From the NCBI RefSeq assembly GCF_000724085.1, contig NZ_CCDL010000001.1, positions 372,001 through 436,000 of the forward strand: a stretch of DNA of 64,000 bases, in the 5' to 3' direction. This document shows positions 21,765 to 30,510 of this stretch, piece by piece. The notes under the pieces were generated by a model. The model was given only the letters and a program-made list of their open reading frames with translations. It did no database searches and was not told where the DNA came from. Source of the DNA: Oceanobacillus manasiensis. Its GTDB lineage: Bacteria; Bacillota; Bacilli; Bacillales; Amphibacillaceae. The position numbers and the translations under genes are program-made. Numbering within the stretch: position 1 is the first letter of the stretch; each line of letters begins with the position of its first letter.

Positions 21765-23195
21765 TCATTCTGCTCCTTCTGCGGACCCTCTAAAGACTGC
21801 AATTCTTTTAGGATCCCTTTGCTGCAATCGAACTCCATTACGTTGGAGTTGGGTTATATGTTCAAGCTGTTTCTCTTTAATACGTTCTCCCTTAAGTATA
21901 AGCGGTATTCCCGGCGGGTATGGGATAACAGCCTCTGCCGCTATTCGTCCCACTGCCTCGGTGATAGGCACATGCCTTGTTTCCAACTGATCCATTTTTG
22001 TATAAGGAATCGCCAGCTCTGTTATGGATTCAAGCCCCGTTAAAAACGGTACTATATCTATTGTATCATGCCTTTGCCTATTTTTTAATTGCTCATTCAC
22101 TGTTTTTATAGCTTTTTTCAATGTTTCTAAACGACGAAAAGGGGCTAGTCCGTGGATAAATAAAATCTGTTTTTCTGTTTGAAGTTCTGGAAAAATATGC
22201 TGTTCCTCAAATAATCCTGCTACTTCCTTGGCAGAATGTTTCACGTGTAACGTTATTTTTAATGGGTCTTCTGCAGGTATGATGCTCCAGTTTTCCGAAT
22301 CCTCAAATAGATTCTTCACTTCTTTCACGCTTTTCATCACAGCTTCCATCTTATCGGCAGACATTGTGGCAAGAAAAGCTCTCGCGATATCTAATGAAGC
22401 CATCAACGGATAGGATGGACTACTTGATTGCAAGAGTTGCAGATAATGCGAGATTCTCTCCCTCGATACCATGGAGGAGTTGTGGTGAAGAAAAGATGCC
22501 ATCGTCATTGCGGGTGCCATCTTGTGGGCCGATTGGACAACAACATCTGCTCCTAGACTAATAGCAGAAGCAGGAAAAGGTTCACCTAGGGAAAAATGCA
22601 CACCATGTGCCTCATCAACTAATACAGGAATATCATAATAGTGTGCTAGATCAATCATTTCTTTTAATGGAAATGTCCCTCCGAAATAATCCGGGTATGT
22701 CAGCACCACCGCCTTCGCATCTGGATGTCTATTCAAAGCTTCTTGTAATGTATCTTGCTCGGGGTTGGTGAAGCGACCGACACTTTCCTCATATGCTGGA
22801 GAAATAAAAATCGGATTAGCTCCCCTTAACTCTAAACCATTCATTATCGATTTATGGCTGTTTCGCTGAACAATAACTTTATCCCCACGTGAACAAGTAG
22901 CCATGATCATGGCTAAATTTCCTGCTGTACTCCCACCGACAAGGAAATAAGTATGTGCTGACTGAAAATAACTTGCTGCAAGACGTTCAGCATCCGCAAT
23001 TGGTCCCTCTGGGGCATGCAGATCATCCAATCCTGTTAGCTCTGTCATATCCATTTTTAAAACAGCATTATAATAGCCGCTTGCCTTTTCAGGAAAAACA
23101 GCTCCATTTTTGTGCCCAGGTACATGAAAGGAGACTGGATTATGTTGTGTAAATTGCTGCAATACTTGAAATAAAGGGGTTGATTGCTGATCCAT
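21765..23195 (-). CDS. Orn/Lys/Arg decarboxylase family PLP enzyme (YaaO)
   Basis: A 476-residue member of the fold-type I Orn/Lys/Arg decarboxylase family, the short Gram-positive type. The PLP-binding lysine is in [14 protein letters not shown] (about 225); the cofactor aspartate is in [12 protein letters not shown] (about 193). The N-terminal [10 protein letters not shown] motif is also typical. B. subtilis SpeA (arginine decarboxylase) is a paralogue; the substrate of YaaO itself is not settled. It heads the yaaO-tmk-darA operon and is followed by tmk with one base between. Confidence 0.92.
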   Translation of the reverse strand: MDQQSTPLFQVLQQFTQHNPVSFHVPGHKNGAVFPEKASGYYNAVLKMDMTELTGLDDLHAPEGPIADAERLAASYFQSAHTYFLVGGSTAGNLAMIMATCSRGDKVIVQRNSHKSIMNGLELRGANPIFISPAYEESVGRFTNPEQDTLQEALNRHPDAKAVVLTYPDYFGGTFPLKEMIDLAHYYDIPVLVDEAHGVHFSLGEPFPASAISLGADVVVQSAHKMAPAMTMASFLHHNSSMVSRERISHYLQLLQSSSPSYPLMASLDIARAFLATMSADKMEAVMKSVKEVKNLFEDSENWSIIPAEDPLKITLHVKHSAKEVAGLFEEQHIFPELQTEKQILFIHGLAPFRRLETLKKAIKTVNEQLKNRQRHDTIDIVPFLTGLESITELAIPYTKMDQLETRHVPITEAVGRIAAEAVIPYPPGIPLILKGERIKEKQLEHITQLQRNGVRLQQRDPKRIAVFRGSAEGAE

Positions 23196-23264
23196 GGTGG
23201 AGAACTCCTTCTTTAATGTTTTATAGATTCATAATCGTTCGGATTTGTTTGTGCTATTTTACTA

Positions 23265-23298
23265 TAAAAAAAGCCTTTGCAATAAGCAAAGACTCAAA
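23265..23298 (-). terminator. Terminator after gin
   Basis: On the minus strand AGTCTTTGC/GCAAAGGCT with a 5-base loop is followed by TTTTTTTATAG. Confidence 0.8.
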
Positions 23299-23301
23299 TA
23301 T

Positions 23302-23493
23302 CTATGAATATAATTTTGGTTTCGTTGCATTCTTTAATTTTCTAACATAATAATTATATTTTTCTTCACGTGGCTCTGTGTGAATCATATTGTGCTCACA
23401 TTCTGTACAAATGAACGTCGTGTACAAATGGATGCCTCTAACCTTATCTTCTTCACAGATACCACATCGCTGGATATAAGTCGTTTGTTCCAT
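23302..23493 (-). CDS. csfB: Anti-sigma-G factor Gin (CsfB)
   Basis: Gin (CsfB) is a small zinc-binding protein that keeps sigma-G inactive early in the forespore and sigma-E inactive later. The 63-residue protein has two zinc-ligand pairs, CGICEEDK near residue 9 and CTECEHN near residue 30, the family hallmark. I chose the ATG at 23493 with GGAGGTGGGGAG just upstream. A clean sigma-F promoter precedes it, in line with its known forespore expression. It sits between yaaO and an inserted ABC transporter operon. Confidence 0.93.
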   Translation of the reverse strand: MEQTTYIQRCGICEEDKVRGIHLYTTFICTECEHNMIHTEPREEKYNYYVRKLKNATKPKLYS

Positions 23494-23515
23494 CTCCCCA
23501 CCTCCGTTAGAAACT

Positions 23516-23544
23516 AGTATCTCCCAATCTAACGAATAATATAC
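23516..23544 (-). promoter_or_regulatory. Sigma-F promoter of gin (csfB)
   Basis: On the minus strand GTATA (23544-23540), 15 bases, GGAGATACT (23524-23516) fits the sigma-F consensus GYATA-N15-GGNNANANT. It ends about 20 bases before the start codon; B. subtilis csfB is sigma-F dependent. Confidence 0.75.
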
Positions 23545-23573
23545 AAACAATCTTTGAAAAAAATGGGAAGCTA

Positions 23574-24281
23574 TTAATCTATTTTCCTTAAAAATTGCTT
23601 GGACAGGAATACGATGTACAGAATGTGAATAAAGATCCCCAAAATCCCTATTATAAGAAGCATACCAAAACTAATGTCACCCACTAAAAACAGATTTGCT
23701 GTCCAGTATGTCGGCAGGATGCTTCCAACCAACTGCCATGGCAGTGGTACAAAATAAATGATAAAGGGTACAAATACCACCAATCCAACACCTTTAGATA
23801 AAGCTAATCCCTCAATCTTATTTGCAGCAAGGGCAACGAGACACAGGCATATAATAGGAGCCTCCATTGCTAACATTACAATTACCAGCAATGTATCCAA
23901 TGCGGCTAGAGACTCTGGACTAGCCCACTCCACAAATACAATTCCATAGAAGATGGTTAGCACCCCAGGGAATAGCAAACGATAAATAAGGTATCCTATT
24001 TTGCTTAAAGGGGTTACGGCAAAATAGTCTATCATCTTGTCATCGCGTTCATCAAGCATGATAAAGCCGGTCATAACGCCTAATAATAAAGGAATTAATA
24101 GAATGAAGAAGCTTGCCAAAAGGACATTATACGATTCTATCGCGAAATGCGCTGTGACAAAAGGTACAATAAATCGAACTAAGAGGATTAGCAAGATAGG
24201 GCCAACCATGGATATGAATAACATTGGATCCCTATATATTTGCCTCATGTCGCCTCTAATTAAATGGAAGACAGCTTTCAT
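23574..24281 (-). CDS. ABC transporter permease, second membrane subunit
   Basis: A 235-residue membrane protein with about six hydrophobic segments and no recognisable extracytoplasmic domain. It resembles the permeases of ABC-2-type exporters, including those annotated as fluoroquinolone exporters. It starts 4 bases inside the end of the preceding permease, which has the same length (235 residues), suggesting a heterodimeric channel. It is the last gene of the tetR-ATPase-permease-permease operon. The substrate cannot be read from the sequence. Confidence 0.8.
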   Translation of the reverse strand: MKAVFHLIRGDMRQIYRDPMLFISMVGPILLILLVRFIVPFVTAHFAIESYNVLLASFFILLIPLLLGVMTGFIMLDERDDKMIDYFAVTPLSKIGYLIYRLLFPGVLTIFYGIVFVEWASPESLAALDTLLVIVMLAMEAPIICLCLVALAANKIEGLALSKGVGLVVFVPFIIYFVPLPWQLVGSILPTYWTANLFLVGDISFGMLLIIGILGIFIHILYIVFLSKQFLRKID

Positions 24282-24985
24282 AATGTCTTCCCCTCACTTG
24301 CTTTGAATATAATCATTTTATAAAAGGAACGTCTAGCCCACCAAAAAGCAACGAGACTCCAAAATAGTAAAATACCTATAGCATATATCATTTCCAGCAT
24401 ATTTATGGGACTAAACGCTGTGCTAATTAAAAGAAGAGCGCCTTTTGTTGGAAGCAGCATAAATAAACTATAATCTATTCCAACCAACTCTAACAAGGGA
24501 AGACAGAAAATCAAACTGTAGCTAGAAGACAAGAGAAAGAAGCCGTTTAGTGTATGACTTCGGACAGCTACCCCCAAACCAAAAATGGTGAAAAACATGG
24601 AGGTCAAAAAAACTCCTATTAGAAATAGGATCATACCAAAGGAAAAGCCAAATACACTAATATGGATAGCATAGCTTGAGATAATTGACAACACGGTTAG
24701 TGAAAGAGCTTTTGAAAGAATATACTCCTCTACTTTGTATGGTGTAATGAAAAGGTTGTCTAATATATTCTGGTTTCGCTCTAATAGGACAAGCCCACCA
24801 ATAAAGAAAAAGCCTAAAACCCCAGGGTCAGAAAATGTAATGAAAACCCCAACCATTTCTCTATACTGTTCCGGGATCTGATAAAGAGCAATGATATAAA
24901 ACAGACTAACAAGGATATAAACAGCATATAATCCATGCCGAATTTGAATTTTAATATCATAGAAAAAAGCAGTATGGAATCTCAA
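24278..24985 (-). CDS. ABC transporter permease, first membrane subunit
   Basis: A 235-residue membrane protein with about six transmembrane segments, sharing the ABC-2-type exporter layout. A cytoplasmic segment near the first helices reads LLERNQNILDNLFITPYKVEEYILSK, a feature of this permease family. It overlaps both neighbours by 4 bases (ATPase upstream, second permease downstream), so all are translated together. The similarity to fluoroquinolone-type exporters is from recall of the family, not proof of substrate. Confidence 0.8.
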   Translation of the reverse strand: MRFHTAFFYDIKIQIRHGLYAVYILVSLFYIIALYQIPEQYREMVGVFITFSDPGVLGFFFIGGLVLLERNQNILDNLFITPYKVEEYILSKALSLTVLSIISSYAIHISVFGFSFGMILFLIGVFLTSMFFTIFGLGVAVRSHTLNGFFLLSSSYSLIFCLPLLELVGIDYSLFMLLPTKGALLLISTAFSPINMLEMIYAIGILLFWSLVAFWWARRSFYKMIIFKASEGKTL

Positions 24986-25839
24986 TTCAATCCTCTCCCT
25001 GTAACATTAATAAATATATCCTCAAGTGTTGCCTCCTGTGTATGTATTGTCTCTATTTTGTTAGATCGTAGGAGAGTTAAAAAGTCAGGGTTTGTACCAA
25101 TTCCCTGTAAGTCAAATTCATTTATTTTTAACCCGTGATCCTTTTCTCGAGATTCCACCTGAACCTTTTTTTCATTATGGCGCACTTTCAAATTTCTAGG
25201 GGTATCAATTAGTTGGATCCTCCCATCTACAATAAATGCAACTCTGTCACAAATCTCATCAGCTGTATTCATATTATGTGTTGTAATTAGAATCGTTTTT
25301 CCTTCTTCTTTTAAACGTACTATTTTATTTTTAACTTTCTTAGCATTAAGGGGATCCAACCCCGATGTTGGTTCGTCCAGGAAGAGAATATCCGGTTTAT
25401 TTAATAGTGCTCTACATAAGTTTAACCTCATTTTCATGCCTTTAGAATAAGCAGACACTTTCATCCGAGCAGACTCATTTAAACCCATTTCCATTAGTAA
25501 CTCCTCTGGCGCCACAGTTTCTCCTGTATACAGGCTACGAAATAAAGATAGGTTTTCCATTGCCGTAAGTCTTTGATAAAAATTAGGAAATTCAAAAGCA
25601 ACCCCAATTCTTTCATAATAAGAACGTTTCACCTGGCTAACCTCTTGGTCAAAAATACGAACTCTACCCTGATAGTTTTTAAGCATACCAATTAGGATTT
25701 TCTGTGCCGTACTTTTTCCAGCACCTGAGGGTCCGAGGAAACCAAAAATCTCTCCCTCATTTATCGTGAAATCCATCCCTTTTATGGTGGGTTCTTTACG
25801 CCCAGGATAAGTAAAGTGTAACTTCTCCACGTCTATCAT
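24982..25839 (-). CDS. ABC exporter ATP-binding protein
   Basis: A 285-residue ABC ATPase. Walker A is GPSGAGKST (about 35-43), and the usual LSGG-type signature is degenerate, reading SAYSKGMKMRLNLCRAL (about 133). Walker B is ILFLDEPTSGLDP (about 154), and the switch histidine is in LITTHNM (about 188). A DUF4162-like C-terminal tail follows, typical of drug and antibiotic exporters. It overlaps the TetR gene by one base and the first permease by four. It powers the two permeases that follow. Confidence 0.92.
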   Translation of the reverse strand: MIDVEKLHFTYPGRKEPTIKGMDFTINEGEIFGFLGPSGAGKSTAQKILIGMLKNYQGRVRIFDQEVSQVKRSYYERIGVAFEFPNFYQRLTAMENLSLFRSLYTGETVAPEELLMEMGLNESARMKVSAYSKGMKMRLNLCRALLNKPDILFLDEPTSGLDPLNAKKVKNKIVRLKEEGKTILITTHNMNTADEICDRVAFIVDGRIQLIDTPRNLKVRHNEKKVQVESREKDHGLKINEFDLQGIGTNPDFLTLLRSNKIETIHTQEATLEDIFINVTGRGLN

Positions 25840-26444
25840 TAATCCACCTTCTTCATTAAACCAGTTGAAACAAATGTGATAAGTAAATCCATCGCTTCTG
25901 CAAACCGCTTTTCACCAATCTGCTTTTTCTGGAGAAATAACAAGAAAACCATGCGTAGCAATTGGGTAATGACCTCTGGTTCTTTGTCTATTATGGCGCC
26001 TTCCGATTGCAATTTCCCAATTAATGGTGTGAAAAAATCCACATCACTACTAGCGAGTTTCGCTACTTTTTCCTCTGGTAATTTCCTAAATAGTGATTCC
26101 ATGATTCCCTCGTCAAACAACTGTCGAATAAATTCATTAGACTCCATTGTAGAAAAAGCCTCCATAAGGAAGGATTTAAAGCTTTCCCTCGTAAAGGTAT
26201 CTGACTGAAAAAATGGTAGAACAAGCTGTTCTCTAATCTTTCCTTCCTCCTGCTCTAAAATCTCCAAGTAGAGCACTTCTTTGCTTTCATAAAAGTTGTA
26301 GAAGGATCCTTGTGCGATCCCGACTGCTTTCGTGATATCCGAAATACTCGTTTTCTTCAATCCCCTTTTCACAAACAAGTCCCTCCCCTTTGTTAGAAGA
26401 TCTTGTTGTATCCATTCTTTCTCCTTCTGCCCAAACTTTGGCAT
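25839..26444 (-). CDS. TetR/AcrR family transcriptional regulator
   Basis: A 201-residue repressor with an N-terminal helix-turn-helix (about 18-62: LFVKRGLKKTSISDITKAVGIAQGSFYNFYESKEVLY) and a C-terminal ligand-binding helical domain. It is the first gene of the exporter operon and overlaps the ATPase gene by one base, so it probably autoregulates the whole unit in response to an exported compound. A promoter with an overlapping inverted repeat lies just upstream. The operon stands where B. subtilis has the rrnA operon. Confidence 0.9.
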   Translation of the reverse strand: MPKFGQKEKEWIQQDLLTKGRDLFVKRGLKKTSISDITKAVGIAQGSFYNFYESKEVLYLEILEQEEGKIREQLVLPFFQSDTFTRESFKSFLMEAFSTMESNEFIRQLFDEGIMESLFRKLPEEKVAKLASSDVDFFTPLIGKLQSEGAIIDKEPEVITQLLRMVFLLFLQKKQIGEKRFAEAMDLLITFVSTGLMKKVD

Positions 26445-26466
26445 CGTGGCACCCCTCTTTTTTGAA

Positions 26467-26523
26467 TATATGAATTAAATTATTTTATATTCATATAATA
26501 ATCAATGCGACAAGATTGGTCAA
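26467..26523 (-). promoter_or_regulatory. Promoter and candidate TetR operator of the exporter operon
   Basis: On the minus strand TTGACC (26523-26518), 17 bases, TATTAT (26500-26495) forms a sigma-A promoter. The inverted repeat TATATGAAT (26467-26475) / ATTCATATA (26489-26497) overlaps the minus-10 element and start point, the usual place for a TetR-type operator. Confidence 0.65.
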
Positions 26524-26537
26524 GCTTTTAAGGCAAA

Positions 26538-26585
26538 ATAAAAACTGTCTTGAGAGAATGACTCCATGCCTCAAGACAGTTTTAT
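26538..26585 (-). terminator. Terminator after bofA
   Basis: A long perfect stem AAAACTGTCTTGAG/CTCAAGACAGTTTT with T-tracts on both sides lies 30 bases past the bofA stop codon and upstream of the exporter promoter. Confidence 0.85.
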
Positions 26586-26612
26586 GTGCTATTTTTCTAT
26601 TGTTAACGCATT

Positions 26613-26879
26613 TTATGGTAGGACAAATAAGTGAATGGCAGCTAAAGACGCCATTCCAAACAACCCTAAAAACCCGGATACAATAACCGTGAATGCATTG
26701 ATTGGGATGTGCAGCCCAATTGCTCCCCCAAACACATTGAAAAAAAATAAAAATAAAATCCCAATTCCTAATTTAATCGTCCCTTGTGCCAAGAACCGCA
26801 TTGGCTTAATGGGGGCTCCTACCAATAACAAAACAATGATAAGTGCAACCATTATGGATATGACTATTGTAGAACTCAT
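26613..26879 (-). CDS. bofA: Pro-sigma-K processing inhibitor BofA
   Basis: BofA is an integral membrane protein that, with SpoIVFA, holds the protease SpoIVFB inactive until a forespore signal releases pro-sigma-K processing. The 88-residue protein has two or three hydrophobic segments and the C-terminal block HIPINAFTVIVSGFLGLFGMASLAAIHLFVLP, containing the conserved asparagine and the loop that enters the SpoIVFB active site. The position after recR-yaaL is conserved. Expression is in the mother cell in B. subtilis; I found no convincing sigma-E promoter here. Confidence 0.95.
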   Translation of the reverse strand: MSSTIVISIMVALIIVLLLVGAPIKPMRFLAQGTIKLGIGILFLFFFNVFGGAIGLHIPINAFTVIVSGFLGLFGMASLAAIHLFVLP

Positions 26880-27035
26880 CCTAATCCCCTCCTTGTCCCC
26901 TTTCTAGTACATATGAATAAAGGAAGGAAAAAAGAACATTAGAAATCATTACACTCACTCTTCTTATAGCGAATGTGTATGTTTTTCTTTTACTTTGGAC
27001 TTCAACATTTCGACTGCATCAATTGTTACCCAAAA

Positions 27036-27076
27036 TAAAAAGACAAGGCGCCCATGACGGTGTCCTTGTCTTTTAT
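27036..27076 (-). terminator. Terminator after yaaL
   Basis: The perfect stem AAAAGACAAGG/CCTTGTCTTTT (27038-27048 with 27064-27074) closes the dnaX-ebfC-recR-yaaL operon before bofA. Confidence 0.8.
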
Positions 27077-27121
27077 CGAACGAAATTGTAAAAAAGTTTT
27101 GCTCCCAGAGATTCTCTGTGG

Positions 27122-27337
27122 TTAACGGTAGCTCATGGCACTTACTTTACGATGCCTTGCCTCACGAAGTAAAAATAAATAATTCGCTTGCGCAAGCGCC
27201 TCTATATTTACTGCGTGTGCCGGTCGATCAATGCTTTGTTCAAGCAAAGAAGAGATCTGCTTCCATTCGCTTTCCAATCTAAATATTGAATTTAATAATT
27301 GCTCATCCATATCGCTTTTTTTAATTTTTTTGGCCAT
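27122..27337 (-). CDS. DUF2508 family protein YaaL
   Basis: A 71-residue, probably helical protein of the DUF2508 family with the conserved C-terminal LFLLREARHRKVSAM segment. It lies 16 bases behind recR and is the last gene of the dnaX-ebfC-recR-yaaL operon. The function is unknown. I chose the ATG at 27337 with GGTGGG upstream. Confidence 0.85.
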   Translation of the reverse strand: MAKKIKKSDMDEQLLNSIFRLESEWKQISSLLEQSIDRPAHAVNIEALAQANYLFLLREARHRKVSAMSYR

Positions 27338-27353
27338 GTGTCCCACCTAATCT

Positions 27354-27950
27354 CTACAAATCTCTTCTACCTTCCAACGCCTTCGATAATGTTACTTCAT
27401 CTGCATATTCAAGATCGCCACCAACTGGTAGACCGTGTGCGATACGAGTCGTACGTACTCCTGACGGCTTCACCAGACGAGAGATATACATTGCTGTTGC
27501 CTCTCCCTCAATATTTGGGTTTGTAGCAAGTATCAATTCTTTTACCTCTTCATCTTTGAGGCGATTAATTAAATCCGGTACGTTAATATCCTCTGGACCA
27601 ATCCCGTCCATTGGAGAAATGGCACCATGAAGTACATGGTATTTGCCGTGGAACTCTTTCATCTTTTCCATTGCTATAACATCTTTCGGATCCTGAACCA
27701 CACAGATGATTGACGCGTCCCGTGAAGTATCTTGGCAGATAGAGCATGGGTCTTGGTCCGTAATATGCCCACATACAGAACAGTGTGTTAATTCACGCTT
27801 CGCATTTACAAGTGCCTTGGCAAAATCCATGACGTCGTCTTCATTCATATTCAAAACAAAAAATGCCAGTCGGACAGCAGTTTTTGGTCCAATCCCCGGC
27901 AATTTTGTAAAACTGTCAATAAGTTTAGAAATTGGTTCTGGATAGTACAT
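27354..27950 (-). CDS. recR: Recombination mediator protein RecR
   Basis: RecR acts with RecO and RecF to load RecA on SSB-coated gapped DNA. The 198-residue protein, the usual length, has the N-terminal helix-hairpin-helix [15 protein letters not shown] (about 15-30), a C4 zinc finger ([16 protein letters not shown], about 57-72) and a Toprim domain (about 80-175) with [21 protein letters not shown] site precedes the ATG at 27950. It is cotranscribed with dnaX and ebfC. Confidence 0.97.
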   Translation of the reverse strand: MYYPEPISKLIDSFTKLPGIGPKTAVRLAFFVLNMNEDDVMDFAKALVNAKRELTHCSVCGHITDQDPCSICQDTSRDASIICVVQDPKDVIAMEKMKEFHGKYHVLHGAISPMDGIGPEDINVPDLINRLKDEEVKELILATNPNIEGEATAMYISRLVKPSGVRTTRIAHGLPVGGDLEYADEVTLSKALEGRRDL

Positions 27951-28071
27951 CGTTTTCCTCCTAGAAGCGACACACAAGTAAGAGTTGGACAAACATTGTT
28001 TTATCCAACCCTCTTGTTATGTGGCCAGCATGCTGCCTCCCCGCTTCACAGGTGGCAGTGCTGATGTGAAA

Positions 28072-28392
28072 CTAGAACATCCCTGGCATATTCAGCCCTT
28101 TGGTAAATTGTCCCATCGTGTCATTCGTTTTATCTTCAATCTGCTTAATTACATCATTGGTAGCTGCAAGAATAAGGTCTTGTAGCATATCAATATCGTC
28201 TGGATCTACAACTTCTTCTTTAATTTGTACATCCGTAATCTCTTTTTTACCATTTGCAGTGACAGTAACCATTCCCCCACCTGCAGACGCTTCAAACGTC
28301 ATCTCATGGAGCTCATCCTGTGCTTGCATCATTTTTTTCTGCATTTTTTGCATTTGTTTCATCATTCCGCCCATATTTCCCATACCTTTCAT
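28072..28392 (-). CDS. Nucleoid-associated protein, YbaB/EbfC family
   Basis: A 106-residue member of the YbaB/EbfC DNA-binding family (YaaK in B. subtilis), always found between dnaX and recR. The N-terminal methionine/lysine-rich coiled coil (about 10-30) is followed by the conserved [21 protein letters not shown] beta-sheet and the C-terminal [17 protein letters not shown]. Homodimers bind DNA with little sequence specificity; a role in repair is suggested by operon context. It starts 55 bases past dnaX. Confidence 0.94.
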   Translation of the reverse strand: MKGMGNMGGMMKQMQKMQKKMMQAQDELHEMTFEASAGGGMVTVTANGKKEITDVQIKEEVVDPDDIDMLQDLILAATNDVIKQIEDKTNDTMGQFTKGLNMPGMF

Positions 28393-28447
28393 GGAAAACG
28401 CCTCCTTTAAATTAAACTTAGCTTTATCTTACCAAACTTTACTGTAG

Positions 28448-30145
28448 CTAATCATGTATTTCAATCAGATCATCTCCAACGAGCTTTCGTGCTTCTTCCA
28501 CTAGTGGATCAACCTGTTGTTCCTCAGATTCATTGTTTTTTTCTTGGTTATTTATATAATCTGTTCGAATTTCGGACCAATTTACTTCCGGTATTGGAAT
28601 AATAGTCAGCTGTTTGTTCAGCACACTCGTCAGTATTGACTCTACTGTTTCCCTGTTATCAAGAAATAGTGAGCAGTGGATCTCATACTTAAATGCCACT
28701 ACAATCGCCTGCTCTGAAGCTGCTACAGGCTTACTATCCTGGATTGTAGCATGCGCAGGCGCATTCGATGATTTGAGCCTTGATAGAAAATTGGCCCATT
28801 GACTGTGCACGTTTTTTAGGGCTGTCTTTTCCGCCTGTTTTAGTACCTCACGAATACGCTCATTAGGAACCTTGTAGCTGTTTTTCGTAGCCCTTGTCTG
28901 TGGTCTGCGCGGCTCTCTTGGAGCGGCAGATTGCCCAGCAGCCGGTGGGTTTTGTTTTAATGCAGCTACTTCCTTTTCCAGTGCAGACAGTTTACTAGTC
29001 AGTTTCATAACAGCTTCAGAATCATCGTTTTTTTCTGTTACCTGTGCTGCTTCAGTTTGCTGTTGTCCGTTCGTAAGAGACAGAATGGCTATTTCAATAA
29101 ATACCTTGGGACTGTTCGTCCACTTCATTTCCTGCTGACATTGGTTTAATTCCATGATACATTGCTGGATCCATTGAACGGAGACAGCTTTTGCCAAAGA
29201 AGTGAAGCTTTCATCTGTTCTCGCTCTCTCCAATAACCCTTCAAGAGACGGCGCACTTTTGAATAACAAGAGGTCACGCAAGAAGTAGATCATGTCATAG
29301 ACAAATCGGCCCGGGTCTTTTCCACGACTAATCAATTCATCCAGCTGCTTTAATGCATGTTGGACGTTTTTTTCGTGCATGGATTGTACCATATCCGTTA
29401 AAATCTGTTGCGAAACACCGCCAGTAACTGCGAGGACATCCTCCAGTTCTACCTTTTCTTCACTATAGGATATTGCCTGATCCAGTATACTTAGCGCATC
29501 ACGCATTCCGCCTTCTGCAGCAAGTGCCACTGTTTCCATTGCTTCTTGAGAAACAGAAATACCTTCTGCATCGATAATCGACTGCATACGTTCCACAATC
29601 GCTGCATTGGAAATTGGCTTAAAATCGAACCGTTGGCATCTTGAGAGAATCGTTAATGGAATTTTATGTGGCTCAGTTGTCGCAAGAATAAAGACAACAT
29701 GCTTCGGTGGTTCCTCTAACGTCTTCAATAAGGCATTAAAGGCATTCGTAGAGATCATATGCACTTCATCGATAATATATACTTTATAGGGAACAGAGCT
29801 AGAAGCGTACTTCACCTTATCCCGTATGTCACGAATATCCTCCACACTTGTGTTGGAGGCAGCGTCAATTTCAATTACATCCGAAATCGACCCATCCTGA
29901 ATTCCGCGGCATGCCGCACATTCATTACAAGGTTCCTTTGCGGGTGCCTGTTCACAGTTTATCGTTTTGGCGAAAATTTTTGCAGCACTCGTTTTCCCCG
30001 TCCCTCGTGGACCGGAGAATACATAAGCATGCGAAAACTTCTCCTGGACAATCGCATTTTGCAATGTACGTGTAATATGTGTTTGTCCGACTACGTCCTG
30101 AAATTTTCTAGGACGCCAAACGCGATATAATGCCTGATAGCTCAT
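28448..30145 (-). CDS. dnaX: DNA polymerase III subunits gamma and tau
   Basis: DnaX is the motor subunit of the clamp loader and, as tau, joins the polymerases to DnaB helicase. The 565-residue protein has an AAA+ module with GPRGTGKTSAAKI (about 45), the zinc module with CNECAACRGI (about 76), IIDEVHMIST (about 125) and SRCQRFDF. Oligomerisation and tau domains follow. No slippery A-run for a programmed frameshift is obvious. In many Bacillaceae it follows the SRP RNA directly; here a carbonic anhydrase gene and repeats separate them. Confidence 0.97.
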   Translation of the reverse strand: MSYQALYRVWRPRKFQDVVGQTHITRTLQNAIVQEKFSHAYVFSGPRGTGKTSAAKIFAKTINCEQAPAKEPCNECAACRGIQDGSISDVIEIDAASNTSVEDIRDIRDKVKYASSSVPYKVYIIDEVHMISTNAFNALLKTLEEPPKHVVFILATTEPHKIPLTILSRCQRFDFKPISNAAIVERMQSIIDAEGISVSQEAMETVALAAEGGMRDALSILDQAISYSEEKVELEDVLAVTGGVSQQILTDMVQSMHEKNVQHALKQLDELISRGKDPGRFVYDMIYFLRDLLLFKSAPSLEGLLERARTDESFTSLAKAVSVQWIQQCIMELNQCQQEMKWTNSPKVFIEIAILSLTNGQQQTEAAQVTEKNDDSEAVMKLTSKLSALEKEVAALKQNPPAAGQSAAPREPRRPQTRATKNSYKVPNERIREVLKQAEKTALKNVHSQWANFLSRLKSSNAPAHATIQDSKPVAASEQAIVVAFKYEIHCSLFLDNRETVESILTSVLNKQLTIIPIPEVNWSEIRTDYINNQEKNNESEEQQVDPLVEEARKLVGDDLIEIHD

Positions 30146-30299
30146 AATACAAAATCCCCTCTATGATCTCTTTCTAATTATACTCTATTTACAGGGTGAA
30201 TGTGAACCATAGCGTGTGAACAATTTATTTAAATCAAAGGCACAGAGCACCGTTTAGAAATGTAACAACTGGAGTGAATCAACTGAGATAAAAAAATCA
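30146..30299. other. dnaX upstream region
   Basis: AT-rich leader of dnaX with no gene that I can support. The repeat at 30300-30390 follows it. Confidence 0.3.
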
Positions 30300-30392
30300 T
30301 GGTGAGCTTCGCGAACCAATGATGCCTTATCGAAAGGCGATTCGCGAAGTTGTCTAGTTTCTGGTGCTCGGAGCTAGACGATCAAAGGCGTA
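30300..30392 (-). repeat. GTCTAGCT intergenic repeat with nested hairpin
   Basis: CTTCGCGAA (30307-30315) and TTCGCGAAG (30341-30349) form a perfect 9-bp inverted repeat enclosing GCCTT/AAGGC. On the minus strand it is preceded by GTCTAGCTCCGAGCACCAG. The GTCTAGCTCC end is shared with the element at 45888-46218, and a worn relative is at 5262-5332. It lies between divergent dnaX and the carbonic anhydrase gene. Confidence 0.7.
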
Positions 30393-30451
30393 GAGGAGCT
30401 TGATTAGAAATATTGGCTGATTTACTTCCTATCCTAAAAGTGAGTTCTATT

Positions 30452-30479
30452 TTGCCTCAATGCTTTTTTCCTTTATAAT
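30452..30479 (+). promoter_or_regulatory. Promoter of the carbonic anhydrase gene
   Basis: TTGCCT (30452-30457), 16 bases, TATAAT (30474-30479) is a reasonable sigma-A promoter; a TAAGGAGAG ribosome binding site follows. Confidence 0.65.
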
Positions 30480-30510
30480 AAGTTAAAAAACGAGCATAAG
30501 GAGAGTAACA

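Noticed and set aside
28448-30145. Programmed frameshift in dnaX giving a gamma form
   Set aside because: No A-rich slippery run followed by a stop codon and hairpin, as in E. coli dnaX, is apparent.
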